Assembly (NCBI RefSeq): GCF_001685015.1
Contig: NZ_MAYT01000027.1
Coordinates: 218,589 to 282,588 of the forward strand
DNA length: 64,000 nucleotides
Reading direction: 5' to 3'
Source of the DNA: Pseudobacillus wudalianchiensis
GTDB lineage: Bacteria > Bacillota > Bacilli > Bacillales > Domibacillaceae
The translations under genes were made by a program, and so were the position numbers. Positions 16,126 to 24,777 of this stretch are shown here, piece by piece. Each line of letters opens with the position of its first letter. Positions within the stretch are counted from its first letter, which is position 1. The notes under the pieces were generated by a model. It did no database searches and was not told the origin of the DNA. It worked only from the letters and a program-made list of their open reading frames with translations.

Positions 16126-16551
16126 TTACCAGTAGTATGGGTAGCCGTAATACGGATAACCATAGTATGGATAGCCGTAGTATGGGTAGCCGTACGCGTA
16201 TGGAGCTAGCAAAGCGCCAGCTAACAAACCTCCAGCGAGTCCTCCAAAGAAAGGACCTCCGAATCCATAGTAAGGATAGAAAGGATAGCCAAACCCAAAT
16301 CCAAATGGCCTACCAAAAAACGGTCTGCCGAAAAATGGCCGACCGAAAAACGGTCTTCCAAATCCGAATGGTCTGCCGAATCCGAACGGCCTGCCGAACC
16401 CAAAGGGTCTCCCAAATCCGAACGGTCTACCGAATCCACCGAACGGACGGCCAAATCGACCAATTCTGCTATCAGCCTCAATCGGCTGCTCCTCTTCTGC
16501 ACGCATGTCATGCAAATGGTCTTCTGGAAAGATTTGAGTTTCTGTGTTCAT
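16126..16551 (-). CDS. FGRPF / YGYPY tandem-repeat protein, possible spore surface component
   Basis: A 141-residue low-complexity protein. After an acidic N-terminal 30 residues (which include HLHDMRAEEE) come nine FGRPF units (residues about 33-85), then a Gly/Ala hydrophobic stretch (GGLAGGLLAGALLAP), then four YGYPYY units ending in Trp. There is no signal peptide. Alternating arginine and aromatic repeats suggest a self-assembling or condensate-forming structural protein; Gly/Tyr-rich proteins of this style occur in Bacillus spore coats. The assignment to spores is inference. Confidence 0.7.
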   Translation of the reverse strand: MNTETQIFPEDHLHDMRAEEEQPIEADSRIGRFGRPFGGFGRPFGFGRPFGFGRPFGFGRPFGFGRPFFGRPFFGRPFFGRPFGFGFGYPFYPYYGFGGPFFGGLAGGLLAGALLAPYAYGYPYYGYPYYGYPYYGYPYYW

Positions 16552-16704
16552 AAAAACGCCCCCACTTTTAAAAATGAACTTTCAATTAATCATATGCTTT
16601 AATTCTTTATTTTCTTGGGCGCTTTTTAATCTATCCTCCAGAATATTGATGTAATGAGCTTTCAGTATTTAATTAAAAATCGGTATTTAAAGTACTCAAC
16701 GATG

Positions 16705-17025
16705 TTAATCAGCTGGTCTAGGGCCCGCATTCATGCCAGAGCTTTCAACTGTCAAGATTGGCCGAACCGTTACATCCCCGTTTACATAGACTTGGCAGGA
16801 TAATCGTAAAAGATCTTCAATCCCTTTTTCTGAAAGAGCACTTTTTTCAATTTCTTTTGTTTCATAATATTCACCCGCTAATACTTCCACACGGCAAGTA
16901 GTACACCTTGCTTTTCCTCCACAACGGTGGAGGATATGAATACCATTATCTTCTAATGCTAAAACTAATTTTTTCCCTTTTTCTACTTTAAACTCTCCAT
17001 ATCCTATAACAGAAACGATCGGCAT
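16705..17025 (-). CDS. 2Fe-2S ferredoxin
   Basis: A 106-residue plant-type ferredoxin fold with the cluster loop CGGKARCTTC (about residues 35-44) and the distal cysteine in LLRLSCQVYV (about residue 76). It carries electrons between reductases and oxygenases in the cytoplasm. It stands alone between two hairpins, so its partner is not evident; the neighbouring AdhB-like dehydrogenase is not normally ferredoxin-linked. About 30 residues follow the last cysteine. Confidence 0.88.
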   Translation of the reverse strand: MPIVSVIGYGEFKVEKGKKLVLALEDNGIHILHRCGGKARCTTCRVEVLAGEYYETKEIEKSALSEKGIEDLLRLSCQVYVNGDVTVRPILTVESSGMNAGPRPAD

Positions 17026-17128
17026 ACAGACACACCCCTAATAGATCCATTTTATCCATTTCTCTTCCTCACAAGTTTTGGTTAAAGAACAATTTTGTAT
17101 ACTGTATAGAGAGGGGAAATTTAAAAAT

Positions 17129-17158
17129 AAAAAAGCCAGCAATTTTGCTGGCTTTTTT
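17129..17158. terminator. Bidirectional-looking terminator
   Basis: Stem aaaagccagcaa / ttgctggctttt flanked by A-runs and T-runs on both strands. It lies just after the stop of the alcohol dehydrogenase gene (17170), which it should terminate. Confidence 0.85.
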
Positions 17159-17169
17159 AAAAGAGCCCC

Positions 17170-18306
17170 TCAAGGCTTTAGAACTACTTTAATACATCCG
17201 TCTGTTCTCGTATCAAATACCTCGTATCCATGTTTGGCTTGATCGAGCGGCAGAATATGGGTGATGACATCTCCTATATCTACTTTTCCTTCAGTCACCA
17301 TATCGTACAAATGAGGCATTACTGGAATGACTGGCGCCTGTCCTGTCCTAATATCTACATTGCGCTGAAAAATATCTCCCAGCGGAAAACCGTTGTATCG
17401 TCCGCCATAAACTCCAGTGACTTGAATAGTACCCGCTTTTCTTACAGCTTGAGAAGCAATGACGATCCCACTCATCGCTCCGCCGTGAAGCTTTAAGCCT
17501 GACGCAAGAAATTCCATCGGAGTCATCTTTCCACTCATCCCGGTACAGTCGATCACAACATCTGCCCCGCCACGAGTCGTTTCTTTTAAATAATTCCCTG
17601 TATTTTCATGCTGTTCGATGTTAACGATTTCTACTTTATTCGTCTTTTTAGCATGTTCTAAACGATATTGAAGATGGTCGACGGCAATGACCCTTTCCGC
17701 TCCTTTCAGCCAGGCAAATTTCTGAGCAAGCAGCCCGACTGGTCCACAGCCTAAAACGATCACGGTATCACCGTTCTTTACTCCCGCGTGATCCACGCTC
17801 CAATAGGCAGTCGATGCAGCATCTGCTAGTAATACCAATGTTTCATCTTCTATTTCACAGTTATCTGGAATTTTAAAAGGAGTAAAGTTCCCAAAAGGGA
17901 CACGCAAATACTCGGCTTGGCCGCCGGCATACCCGCCTGTTGTTTCGGAATACCCCAAAAACCCGCCCATGTCTCCGTGAGGATTCGAGTTATCACACTG
18001 GCTCGTGATGTCGTTTTGACAATACCAGCACTCGCCGCAGCTGACATTAAAAGGAATAATGACACGGTCTCCTTTTTTTACCTTTGTGACTCCCGGACCT
18101 ACCTCCTCCACGATGCCCACTGGCTCATGGCCAATTACATAATCAGTCGGCATGTTGGGCACAAGTCCATGAATTAAATGCAAGTCTGAGCCGCATATAG
18201 CTGAAGCAGTCACCTTAATAAGAATATCGTCTTCTCGTTCAATTGTTGGATCTTCTACGTCCTTAACACTCACATTTTTTAAACCTTGGTACGTAACAGC
18301 TTTCAC
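17170..18306 (-). CDS. adhB: Zinc-dependent alcohol dehydrogenase, AdhB-like
   Basis: A 378-residue zinc dehydrogenase. Catalytic zinc ligands lie in AICGSDLH and GHEPVG; structural zinc cysteines are in SCGECWYCQNDITSQC; the Rossmann loop is VLGCGPVGLLAQ. It resembles the AdhB/formaldehyde-dehydrogenase-like group. The gene follows two CotF-type coat genes with short gaps, an order that, from memory, also occurs in the yraG-yraF-adhB region of Bacillus subtilis, suggesting expression during sporulation. The substrate is not determined. Confidence 0.85.
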   Translation of the reverse strand: MKAVTYQGLKNVSVKDVEDPTIEREDDILIKVTASAICGSDLHLIHGLVPNMPTDYVIGHEPVGIVEEVGPGVTKVKKGDRVIIPFNVSCGECWYCQNDITSQCDNSNPHGDMGGFLGYSETTGGYAGGQAEYLRVPFGNFTPFKIPDNCEIEDETLVLLADAASTAYWSVDHAGVKNGDTVIVLGCGPVGLLAQKFAWLKGAERVIAVDHLQYRLEHAKKTNKVEIVNIEQHENTGNYLKETTRGGADVVIDCTGMSGKMTPMEFLASGLKLHGGAMSGIVIASQAVRKAGTIQVTGVYGGRYNGFPLGDIFQRNVDIRTGQAPVIPVMPHLYDMVTEGKVDIGDVITHILPLDQAKHGYEVFDTRTDGCIKVVLKP

Positions 18307-18322
18307 GAATAGTCCTCCTTCT

Positions 18323-18685
18323 TTACTTATCAGGTGTTGCCATCATCCCTTGCCGATCGGTATCTAGAGGAAAGAGCGTCATCTCAGCAATATCAAGCGC
18401 CATCGTTGCTGACTTTAAATCTAATTCTACCTGCTTCCCTACATCATAAGGATATAGCCAGCCTTTCTTCATCATGAGTTCAGAAACCTCTTCATGTAAA
18501 TTCAATGCTTGCTCCAACTGCCGGCATAGCACATCTCTTACTTCCGGACTGGCTGTCTCAGTAATGGCGAATGCATAATTGCGAATGCCGTTTTTAATAG
18601 ATAACAGAAAATCTAATGAAAGGGCCGCATCCGTTTTTTCAAGCATTCCTTCTGCATTAGCAGGATCTAAAAAATCCATTTTCAT
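18323..18685 (-). CDS. CotF-family spore coat protein (YraF-like)
   Basis: A 120-residue helical protein of the coat F domain type: SLDFLLSIKNGIRNYAFAITET is the conserved first helix pair and MMKKGWLYPYDV the tyrosine-containing motif near the C-terminal third. ATG 18685 is preceded by GAGGTG that overlaps the stop of the upstream gene, so the two are co-translated. It belongs with the 74-residue partner and AdhB in one operon. The plus-strand protein at 19283 is a paralogue. Confidence 0.8.
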   Translation of the reverse strand: MKMDFLDPANAEGMLEKTDAALSLDFLLSIKNGIRNYAFAITETASPEVRDVLCRQLEQALNLHEEVSELMMKKGWLYPYDVGKQVELDLKSATMALDIAEMTLFPLDTDRQGMMATPDK

Positions 18686-18695
18686 CTTTTTCACC

Positions 18696-18911
18696 TCATT
18701 GTACGTAATCAGTCCGGGCCTTTTTGTAGAGTCCCTGAAGTTCTTGAATGGCTTGCACAGATTGTTTTACATCCTTTTCCATAAGAGCCTTTAATTCATT
18801 ATCTAAACAAATTCCTTGCATCATTTTAGACTTAAGCAAGCAAGTCGTTTTCATATTAAAAATTTCATGAATTTCCATTGTTTCATGATATCCCATTGCT
18901 TTTTGTTCCAT
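18696..18911 (-). CDS. Small CotF-associated coat protein (YraG-like)
   Basis: A 71-residue helical protein with GYHETMEIHEIFNMKTTCLLKSKMM, strongly similar to the N-terminal part of CotF-like proteins and to the divergent gene at 19080 (LGLHETVDTHELLTFKNLC). ATG 18911 has GGAGG upstream; a GTG three codons earlier does not. It is the first gene of a coat-type operon. The conserved cysteine in TTCLLKS / NLCVTKS may cross-link in the coat. Confidence 0.75.
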   Translation of the reverse strand: MEQKAMGYHETMEIHEIFNMKTTCLLKSKMMQGICLDNELKALMEKDVKQSVQAIQELQGLYKKARTDYVQ

Positions 18912-19079
18912 CGTATTCACCTCCGCTGCTTTAACCGTCTTATTTTCCCTCTCCAGCTATAATCTATACTATTGTAAAAACAGACTTCCCATTGTACGAA
19001 AGCCATACTGATATAGAGGGATAATCATCACAGGATTACATAACCTAAACGAGTAAACAACCAATGGGGAGTGAACAAG

Positions 19080-19286
19080 ATGAGGAAATCTTTAGGTCTG
19101 CATGAAACAGTAGATACACACGAATTACTGACATTCAAAAACCTTTGCGTCACGAAGTCAGCGTTGATGAGCGGGTTAGTAAAGGATCAGGAGCTGAAAA
19201 TACTGCTCGAAAATGATGCCACCATCGGACAACAGCATATTCAGCAATTACGGGCTTTTCTACAGGGAGGAGGAAATTATTCATGA
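19080..19286 (+). CDS. Small CotF-associated coat protein, divergent paralogue
   Basis: A 68-residue helical protein that matches the minus-strand gene at 18696 in its HETVDTHELL and NLCVTKSALMSG stretches. ATG 19080 has GGGGAG 9 bases upstream. It overlaps the following CotF-domain gene by 4 bases (ATGA). The pair mirrors the 18323-18911 pair across a 168-base divergent promoter region. Confidence 0.75.
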   Translation: MRKSLGLHETVDTHELLTFKNLCVTKSALMSGLVKDQELKILLENDATIGQQHIQQLRAFLQGGGNYS

Positions 19287-19582
19287 ACTCGATTTTAAAG
19301 AACCTCGTCGGAATGGGTGGAATGACCGATCAAGTGATCGCTACCGATTTTCTCATTTCAGCGAAAGCGGGGGTTCGAAACCTTGCAGTCGCTCTTACGG
19401 AAACGGCTACCCCCGAATTAAGATCGGTATTAAGAGAGCAATTGAGAACAGCAATCGAGACACACAAAAACATTAGCCATTATATGATTGATAAAGGTTA
19501 CTATCACCCAGGCGCGTTAAATGAACAGCTGCAAGTAGACTTCGAAGCAGCCCAAACGGCCATCAACCTTGCGAAAGATTAA
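19283..19582 (+). CDS. CotF-family spore coat protein (YraD-like)
   Basis: A 99-residue coat F domain protein: TDFLISAKAGVRNLAVALTET, then HYMIDKGYYHPG. Its blocks align with the minus-strand paralogue (SLDFLLSIKNGIRNYAFAITET, MMKKGWLYPYDV), showing duplication of a two-gene unit. GGAGGAGG precedes the start. A strong terminator follows directly. Confidence 0.8.
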   Translation: MNSILKNLVGMGGMTDQVIATDFLISAKAGVRNLAVALTETATPELRSVLREQLRTAIETHKNISHYMIDKGYYHPGALNEQLQVDFEAAQTAINLAKD

Positions 19583-19594
19583 TGTTCTCTCCAT

Positions 19595-19646
19595 ATAAAA
19601 AAGCTCGCCTAAACGAGACAAATGTCAAGGTTAGCGAGCTTTTTAT
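19595..19646. terminator. Terminator between convergent coat and lipoprotein genes
   Basis: Arms around gctcgcctaa / ttagcgagc extended by A-runs and T-runs (atataaaaaa and its complement side). It can end both the coat operon on the plus strand and the lipoprotein gene on the minus strand. Confidence 0.8.
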
Positions 19647-19675
19647 ATGATAAACATTATGATTGCCGGCTTTTT

Positions 19676-20551
19676 CTATTTTCTCACCACTTCAAATACA
19701 GCAGCCAAAACTGTTCCTCCGGCAATATCTGTATTTCCTACATTTATTCCATTTTCAAACCGGTACAGCCCTGGCTTTAAATCCGAAACATCAATCTCTG
19801 ACTTCATTTCTTCGCCTGGAGGCAGTCGCTCAAATACGTACTCATCGGTTTGGGGGCCATTTGGATAAACAAGCCTCCATTCCTTGTCTTCCCACTTGCT
19901 GATCGAGTATGTTTTACTCACTTCTACATCAGCTGGCCCCCAATTCATTGTTTTCACTTCAAGAGATTGATCAGCCACTTTTTCTTCAGCTGTTATTTTA
20001 ACGTTTAACTCTGCTGTTTGGTAAGGCACATAAAAGCGGTACTGGACGGCATCTAACAGTTGCTCCGATTGTTTATTTACTACATTCGCGGTTAAACGAT
20101 ATACCTTATTTTCTTCGTTAGGCAATTTAAGGAAAGTATCCTGTCGTCTAACTGCTTCTTTTTCAAGTATGGAGGTATACGTTTTCTTCTCCCAGTCATA
20201 ATCCTCTAGCAGAAGCTGCATCTTCGTCCCATTCGGCAGCTTCTGCAACTCAACGGAAACGAGCTGGTTCGGGCGTTGTATCGGTCCCGGAACATTTACA
20301 AATAAACCATCTAACAGATTCGTCTTCATGTCTTTTTCTATGATGATGTCTCCTCGTTCCCAAGCTGGCTGGTCCCAGTAAGGAAAAGCAGGCTTCATTT
20401 TCTTCCCTGCTGCTTCACTTCCAAACTGGCTCGGCAAGTCATTGTTCTCCTTTGCCTGTTGATATTCCTGTTTGGTGCCTTGTGCATTTTCAGTGCCACA
20501 TCCTGTTAAAATGATGATGAAAAGAACGAAAATAGAAACATAGCTTTTCAT
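19676..20551 (-). CDS. Lipoprotein with C-terminal Ig-like domain
   Basis: A 291-residue exported lipoprotein. The lipobox LTGC puts the acylated cysteine at residue 18. The middle region is uncharacterised; the last 110 residues look like an Ig-like beta sandwich (AELNVKITAEE, SYSISKWEDKEWRLVYP, PPGEEMKSEIDV, LKPGLYRFENGI), a domain found in many Bacillus envelope lipoproteins. It is single-gene, with terminators on both sides. Function is unknown. Confidence 0.75.
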   Translation of the reverse strand: MKSYVSIFVLFIIILTGCGTENAQGTKQEYQQAKENNDLPSQFGSEAAGKKMKPAFPYWDQPAWERGDIIIEKDMKTNLLDGLFVNVPGPIQRPNQLVSVELQKLPNGTKMQLLLEDYDWEKKTYTSILEKEAVRRQDTFLKLPNEENKVYRLTANVVNKQSEQLLDAVQYRFYVPYQTAELNVKITAEEKVADQSLEVKTMNWGPADVEVSKTYSISKWEDKEWRLVYPNGPQTDEYVFERLPPGEEMKSEIDVSDLKPGLYRFENGINVGNTDIAGGTVLAAVFEVVRK

Positions 20552-20697
20552 AGAATCCTCCTTTGTTGTTTAATTTCTTGAACAGGTGGAGGATATCCTT
20601 CCAAATGTTAACATTTACCTTTAAAGTAATTTTATTTGATATAAAGACTTATTTTGAATTTTGCACATAATGTTTTAACATAAAATTGTTACAAAAT

Positions 20698-20739
20698 AAA
20701 AATACACCCCAAAAGATCATTTTCAGGGTGCATTTTTTA
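20698..20739 (-). terminator. Terminator of the aminopeptidase gene
   Basis: Stem atacaccc / gggtgcat (one G-T pair), with a T-run on the minus-strand side, 50 bases beyond the stop of the aminopeptidase gene. Confidence 0.75.
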
Positions 20740-20791
20740 TTTAACTTGTTCGTGAAGTCAGGTTCAATTACACGACCTTCTCCGTATTTTA

Positions 20792-22189
20792 TTAAAGCGG
20801 ACGGTCTTCAAATGGAGGTTCTACTGGCTTTGGCGCTACGTTAGATCGCTCTAATGCTGGTGTATCCTTGCGGGCAATTTGATAAATGCCAGCACTTACG
20901 ACCTTTGCCATGTTTTCCATTTTTTCTTTGCTAATATGATCGATTGTGTCAGTCGGTTGGTGATACTCAGGCTCAAGCGGTGCATAGGAGAAGGCAGCTG
21001 ACGGAATGCCGCTGTCATGGAATGGCTGATGATCGCTGCGCCCCACTTTTCCATAAGTCAGCTCTTTATACACACGCGTGCTCGCTGAGGCACCGGTATT
21101 TGTCACAACATTTCGCTGGCCGTCTACAGTGAACATAATCATCTCACCAGCGTTTTTGCTGCCGACCATGTCAAAATTGAACATGCCGATCGAACGATCC
21201 TTCTCCTCTTCCGTTAGCGTAGAAACGTAATGATAAGAACCGAGCAATCCAAGTTCCTCCGCTCCAAACGTCAGAAAACGAATTTCTGTATCCGTTTGCT
21301 GATCACTCAAAACGCGGGCGATTTCAAGATTGACTGCTACGCCAGAAGCATTATCGCTCGCTCCTGGAGATCCTGGCACCGAGTCATGGTGTGACCCCAC
21401 ATAGAGGATTTGTCCTGTGTCATGGTTTTTATGAGCCTTTTTCGTAGCAATTACGTTATAAGATGTTTTTGTTACAAAACCGGAACCGAGAATTTTTACC
21501 GTAGCGGTAACTGGTTCTTTTTCATCAAGTAAAGCCTTCAATTGTTCTCCTTCTGCCTTTGTTACTCCAAGTGTAGGCACAAATTTTCCGGTAGAAGATA
21601 AGCTGCTCTTTAACGTGCCTGATATATTATTGTAAATGAGCACTGCTTTTGCTCCTGCGTTAGCTGCATTGGCTGCTTTGTCAACAAAAGGAATGGTGCC
21701 TCGTTCAATCAGCACAATTTTTCCTTTTACATCCTTCCCCGTAAAGTCAGATGCTTGTCCTAAACCAGCGAAAACAACTTCACCCGTCAACCCTTCATCT
21801 GGCGTATTAGGAGAGTATTGGAAAGCAGTTGGCTTTAAGTTTTGTTCGGGATGTCCCGCCACCTGAGCAGAAACCTCTTTTGCTTCCTGATACGTTCGAA
21901 ATTCAAACGGCTGGATGTCCACGTCTAAGCCGTAGGAACGGTACTGGGCAGCTATGTAATCAACCGCCTTTTTCTCTGCTGCTGTACCTGCTACACGCTC
22001 CCCAATGCCAACAGATAGGTCTGATACGTGCTGATAGATTGTTTCAGCATCAATTTTTTTGACAACTTTATTGTCAAATGCCTGCGAAGAAGCTGCTACC
22101 GTAACTGGCGCCTCATACACCGCAAACGGTGCCATCATGACACCTGTTGCAATCGTTCCTGATAAAACAGCCTTTTTCCATTTCCCCAT
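20792..22189 (-). CDS. ywaD: Secreted M28 aminopeptidase with PA domain, YwaD-like
   Basis: A 465-residue exported zinc aminopeptidase. An N-terminal signal peptide (to about residue 33) is followed by a segment ending in AAEKKAVDYIA, a protease-associated insert (about residues 120-235) and the M28 catalytic domain. Metal ligands are visible in SHHDSVPG, SDNASG, GAEELG, NFDMVG and SDHQPFHD. It releases N-terminal residues from extracellular peptides. A perfect cre box upstream suggests catabolite control by CcpA. Confidence 0.9.
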   Translation of the reverse strand: MGKWKKAVLSGTIATGVMMAPFAVYEAPVTVAASSQAFDNKVVKKIDAETIYQHVSDLSVGIGERVAGTAAEKKAVDYIAAQYRSYGLDVDIQPFEFRTYQEAKEVSAQVAGHPEQNLKPTAFQYSPNTPDEGLTGEVVFAGLGQASDFTGKDVKGKIVLIERGTIPFVDKAANAANAGAKAVLIYNNISGTLKSSLSSTGKFVPTLGVTKAEGEQLKALLDEKEPVTATVKILGSGFVTKTSYNVIATKKAHKNHDTGQILYVGSHHDSVPGSPGASDNASGVAVNLEIARVLSDQQTDTEIRFLTFGAEELGLLGSYHYVSTLTEEEKDRSIGMFNFDMVGSKNAGEMIMFTVDGQRNVVTNTGASASTRVYKELTYGKVGRSDHQPFHDSGIPSAAFSYAPLEPEYHQPTDTIDHISKEKMENMAKVVSAGIYQIARKDTPALERSNVAPKPVEPPFEDRPL

Positions 22190-22269
22190 CTTATTCCCTC
22201 GCTTCCCTTTTTCATATTTGATCTCTTGTGCCTATGTAAATGTATAGGTTAGTGATCATTCTATAACAA

Positions 22270-22283
22270 AGTAAGCGTTTTCA
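22270..22283 (-). promoter_or_regulatory. cre box (CcpA site) upstream of the aminopeptidase
   Basis: On the minus strand TGAAAACGCTTACT fits the cre consensus TGWAARCGYTWNCW at every position. It lies about 80 bp upstream of the start codon, over the likely promoter, so CcpA would repress in rich carbon sources. Confidence 0.65.
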
Positions 22284-22358
22284 AAATAGGCTATTATTCC
22301 GATATTTTCCTGCGTTATTCACATTAAAGAAATCCATTCTGGGAAATTTAACCCATGT

Positions 22359-22391
22359 AAAAAACTGTCTCATGCACCTAGACAGTTTTTT
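22359..22391. terminator. Terminator of the GGDEF-EAL gene
   Basis: Twelve-base arms aaaaaactgtct / agacagtttttt with a 9-base loop, just after the stop of the cyclic-di-GMP gene. It is symmetric, so it works on both strands. Confidence 0.85.
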
Positions 22392-22401
22392 CATCTATCT
22401 A

Positions 22402-24573
22402 TTAATTATTTAACCCTTGAAAAGACTCAATCCAAAAACGCTCAATTGTCCTAGGTGAAACTGGTTTGCTATAAAAATAGCCCTGCACTTGATTACACTT
22501 ATTATTTAAGAGAAAGTTAACAGTTTTTCTATTTTCGACACCTTCCGCAATCACATTTAAGTTAAAAGTATGAGCGATTTGGATAATTACCTTCACAATC
22601 TCTGCGCTTCCTGAATCTTTGAATACATCAAAAATAAAATTTTGATCAATCTTTAAACAATCCACAGGAAATGTTTTTAAATAGCTAAGTGAAGAATAGC
22701 CTGTACCAAAATCATCTATAGATAAATAAATACCTAATTTTCTTAGTTCATTTAATACGGCGCCACTCTGTTGTGATAGCATACTATTTTCTGTAATTTC
22801 TAGCTCCAGGCAAGAAGGATTCACCCCTGTTTTTTGTAAAATCTCCTCTACTTGCTGCACAAAATTGGGACTTTGCAATTCATTCGCAGAAATATTTACC
22901 GCCATTCTAATCGCTGGATAGCCTTTTTCCAGCCATTCTTTCATTTGCTTACACGCTTCGGTTAAAACCCATTTGCCAATCCTGCTAATTAAGCCCGTTT
23001 CTTCTGCCAAGGGAATAAATCTCCCTGGGCTAACCATTCCGTATTTAGGCGATTGCCAGCGAACGAGCGCTTCTACTCCAATCATTTTGTTTGTCTTACT
23101 ATCCATTTTAGGCTGATACAAAAGGGTTAACTCACTCGAATCAATCGCTGATCGCAACTCTTTCTCCATTTCAGCCCTTTGCTGATACTGCCTGTATAAT
23201 TCAGGTTTGTAAAAAACAAAATTATTCTCTTTCGCTTGCTTGCTTTTTTGTAAGGCAAGATGAGTATGCTGCAGCACGCTTTCTACATCCTGGCTCAGCT
23301 CCGGGAAATGGCTGATGCCTAAACTAAAAGAAATAGAAATTTCATGACTGTCAATGACAAAAGGCAGGCTTAGCTGATCAAGCAGCTCGGTCACAGTCGA
23401 CTCAATCTTGTCAGAATCACGCCAAACAACAAAAAACTCGTCACCTCCGACTCGGTAAACCATAGCAGACTGTTTAAAAAATTCTTTTATCCGCTGCCCT
23501 GCGAGAATAATTAACTTGTCCCCTATCTTATAGCCAATAGAATCATTAATAGTTTTAAAGTTATTCATATCAAGATAAAAAGCAGTAAAAGGCTCTCTTC
23601 CTTTCATTTGCCGGTCTAAATCCTCTAAAAGCTTCATGCGATTAGGCAGCTTGGTCATGTCATCGTGGTAAGCCATAAAATGAACTTTTTCTTGCATTTT
23701 CTCAAGATCGGTCACATCGCTCGTCGTTCCAACCACTTCTACAATTTGGCCGTCTCTTTCAACCGGAGTGAGCGAAGTGAACAGCCATAGCTTTCCGATT
23801 TTATATTTATAGGAGATGGATTCTCCCCTAAACGCCTTTTCATAGTGCTCAAGAAAAAAAGAAGCCTGTTCTTTCGGATAAATGGAATGAAGAGATTTAT
23901 TAAGTTGTTTCATATGATCCTTTTTAAATAGATTCACAATTCCGCCATTTATATAGGAGTAGACAATATCATCTCTGTCATTTTTCTTCAGTTTAAAAAC
24001 AAGGTGATTCACTAGTTTAATGGTCCGGTCGTAATCTTCTGCTATCGACATGCGCAGCTTTTCTTCAAGAAATTTCCCTTTAGAAATATCCGTGCGCAAG
24101 GCGATATGGCAGCTTACTTCTCCCTTCTCATCCTTTATCGGAACGATGGTTGTCTGCACCCAATAGTGCTCGCCATTTTTGGCTTTATTTCTCACCTGAC
24201 CCCGCCAAACTTTTCCCGAGGCAATCGTATCCCACATATCCTTAAAAAAAGCTTTAGGATGATAGGAAGAATTAATGAGGCGGTGATTCTTTCCGATTAA
24301 TTCTTCTCGTACATATTTAGAAATCTTACAAAAACTATCATTTACATACAAAATTCTTCCTTTTGTATCCGTAATACCGATGATGACAGCTTGATCCACA
24401 GCGTTTAATAAGTCCGTATGATTTCGAATAAACCTTACAACTTCGCTATCTAACCGTTCAAAAGCGGCTCGTTGCTTTACATCAAATTTACTCAAAGAAG
24501 CATGTAGTTGTTGCAAGTCCATTAGAAGAAGCTCTGGTTGATCATCATAAACGCTTCTACTGTATCCCACCAT
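22402..24573 (-). CDS. PAS-PAS-GGDEF-EAL cyclic-di-GMP protein
   Basis: A 723-residue cytoplasmic protein. A short N-terminal helix is followed by a PAS/PAC domain (about residues 60-175; ILYVNDSFCKIS, NKAKNGEHYW), a second, weaker PAS (about 185-295), a GGDEF domain with intact GGDEFFVVW (about 300-460) and an EAL domain (about 475-715) with VEALVRW, ELEITEN, DDFGTGYSS and KIDQNF. Both catalytic motifs look intact, so it may make or degrade cyclic di-GMP depending on the PAS signal. ATG 24573 follows GGAGAGTGAGG. Confidence 0.9.
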   Translation of the reverse strand: MVGYSRSVYDDQPELLLMDLQQLHASLSKFDVKQRAAFERLDSEVVRFIRNHTDLLNAVDQAVIIGITDTKGRILYVNDSFCKISKYVREELIGKNHRLINSSYHPKAFFKDMWDTIASGKVWRGQVRNKAKNGEHYWVQTTIVPIKDEKGEVSCHIALRTDISKGKFLEEKLRMSIAEDYDRTIKLVNHLVFKLKKNDRDDIVYSYINGGIVNLFKKDHMKQLNKSLHSIYPKEQASFFLEHYEKAFRGESISYKYKIGKLWLFTSLTPVERDGQIVEVVGTTSDVTDLEKMQEKVHFMAYHDDMTKLPNRMKLLEDLDRQMKGREPFTAFYLDMNNFKTINDSIGYKIGDKLIILAGQRIKEFFKQSAMVYRVGGDEFFVVWRDSDKIESTVTELLDQLSLPFVIDSHEISISFSLGISHFPELSQDVESVLQHTHLALQKSKQAKENNFVFYKPELYRQYQQRAEMEKELRSAIDSSELTLLYQPKMDSKTNKMIGVEALVRWQSPKYGMVSPGRFIPLAEETGLISRIGKWVLTEACKQMKEWLEKGYPAIRMAVNISANELQSPNFVQQVEEILQKTGVNPSCLELEITENSMLSQQSGAVLNELRKLGIYLSIDDFGTGYSSLSYLKTFPVDCLKIDQNFIFDVFKDSGSAEIVKVIIQIAHTFNLNVIAEGVENRKTVNFLLNNKCNQVQGYFYSKPVSPRTIERFWIESFQGLNN

Positions 24574-24711
24574 CCTCACTCTCCGATCAACTCACCAGTG
24601 TATGTGAATAATTTAGGCAGATTATACCAAAGTTACTAGGTCAATACAACTATATTTAAGATAACTTTCTTTTTTTCGCCAAAATAGTGTCTTTTTTACA
24701 TCTGTTTTCTT

Positions 24712-24763
24712 ATCATTCGAATGATTTGTTATACTATTAAAATAGTTTAGACTATTTTAATAG
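24712..24763 (+). promoter_or_regulatory. Double-dyad promoter region of the SDR gene
   Basis: A TATACT -10 box (24730-24735) lies between two dyads: a perfect 14-bp palindrome ATCATTCGAATGAT (24712-24725) in the -35/-10 spacer, and perfect 12-bp arms ctattaaaatag / ctattttaatag separated by 6 bp (24734-24763) just downstream. Both are placed where a bound repressor would block transcription. The ribosome site AGAAGGGAAG follows. Confidence 0.6.
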
Positions 24764-24777
24764 AAGGGAAGAAAAAT

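Noticed and set aside
16221-16511. A second frame within the repeat gene coding for an Asp/Ser/Arg-rich repeat protein
   Set aside because: It is the shadow of the FGRPF repeats in another frame; the repeat unit length forces an open frame. The FGRPF frame has the better start and composition.
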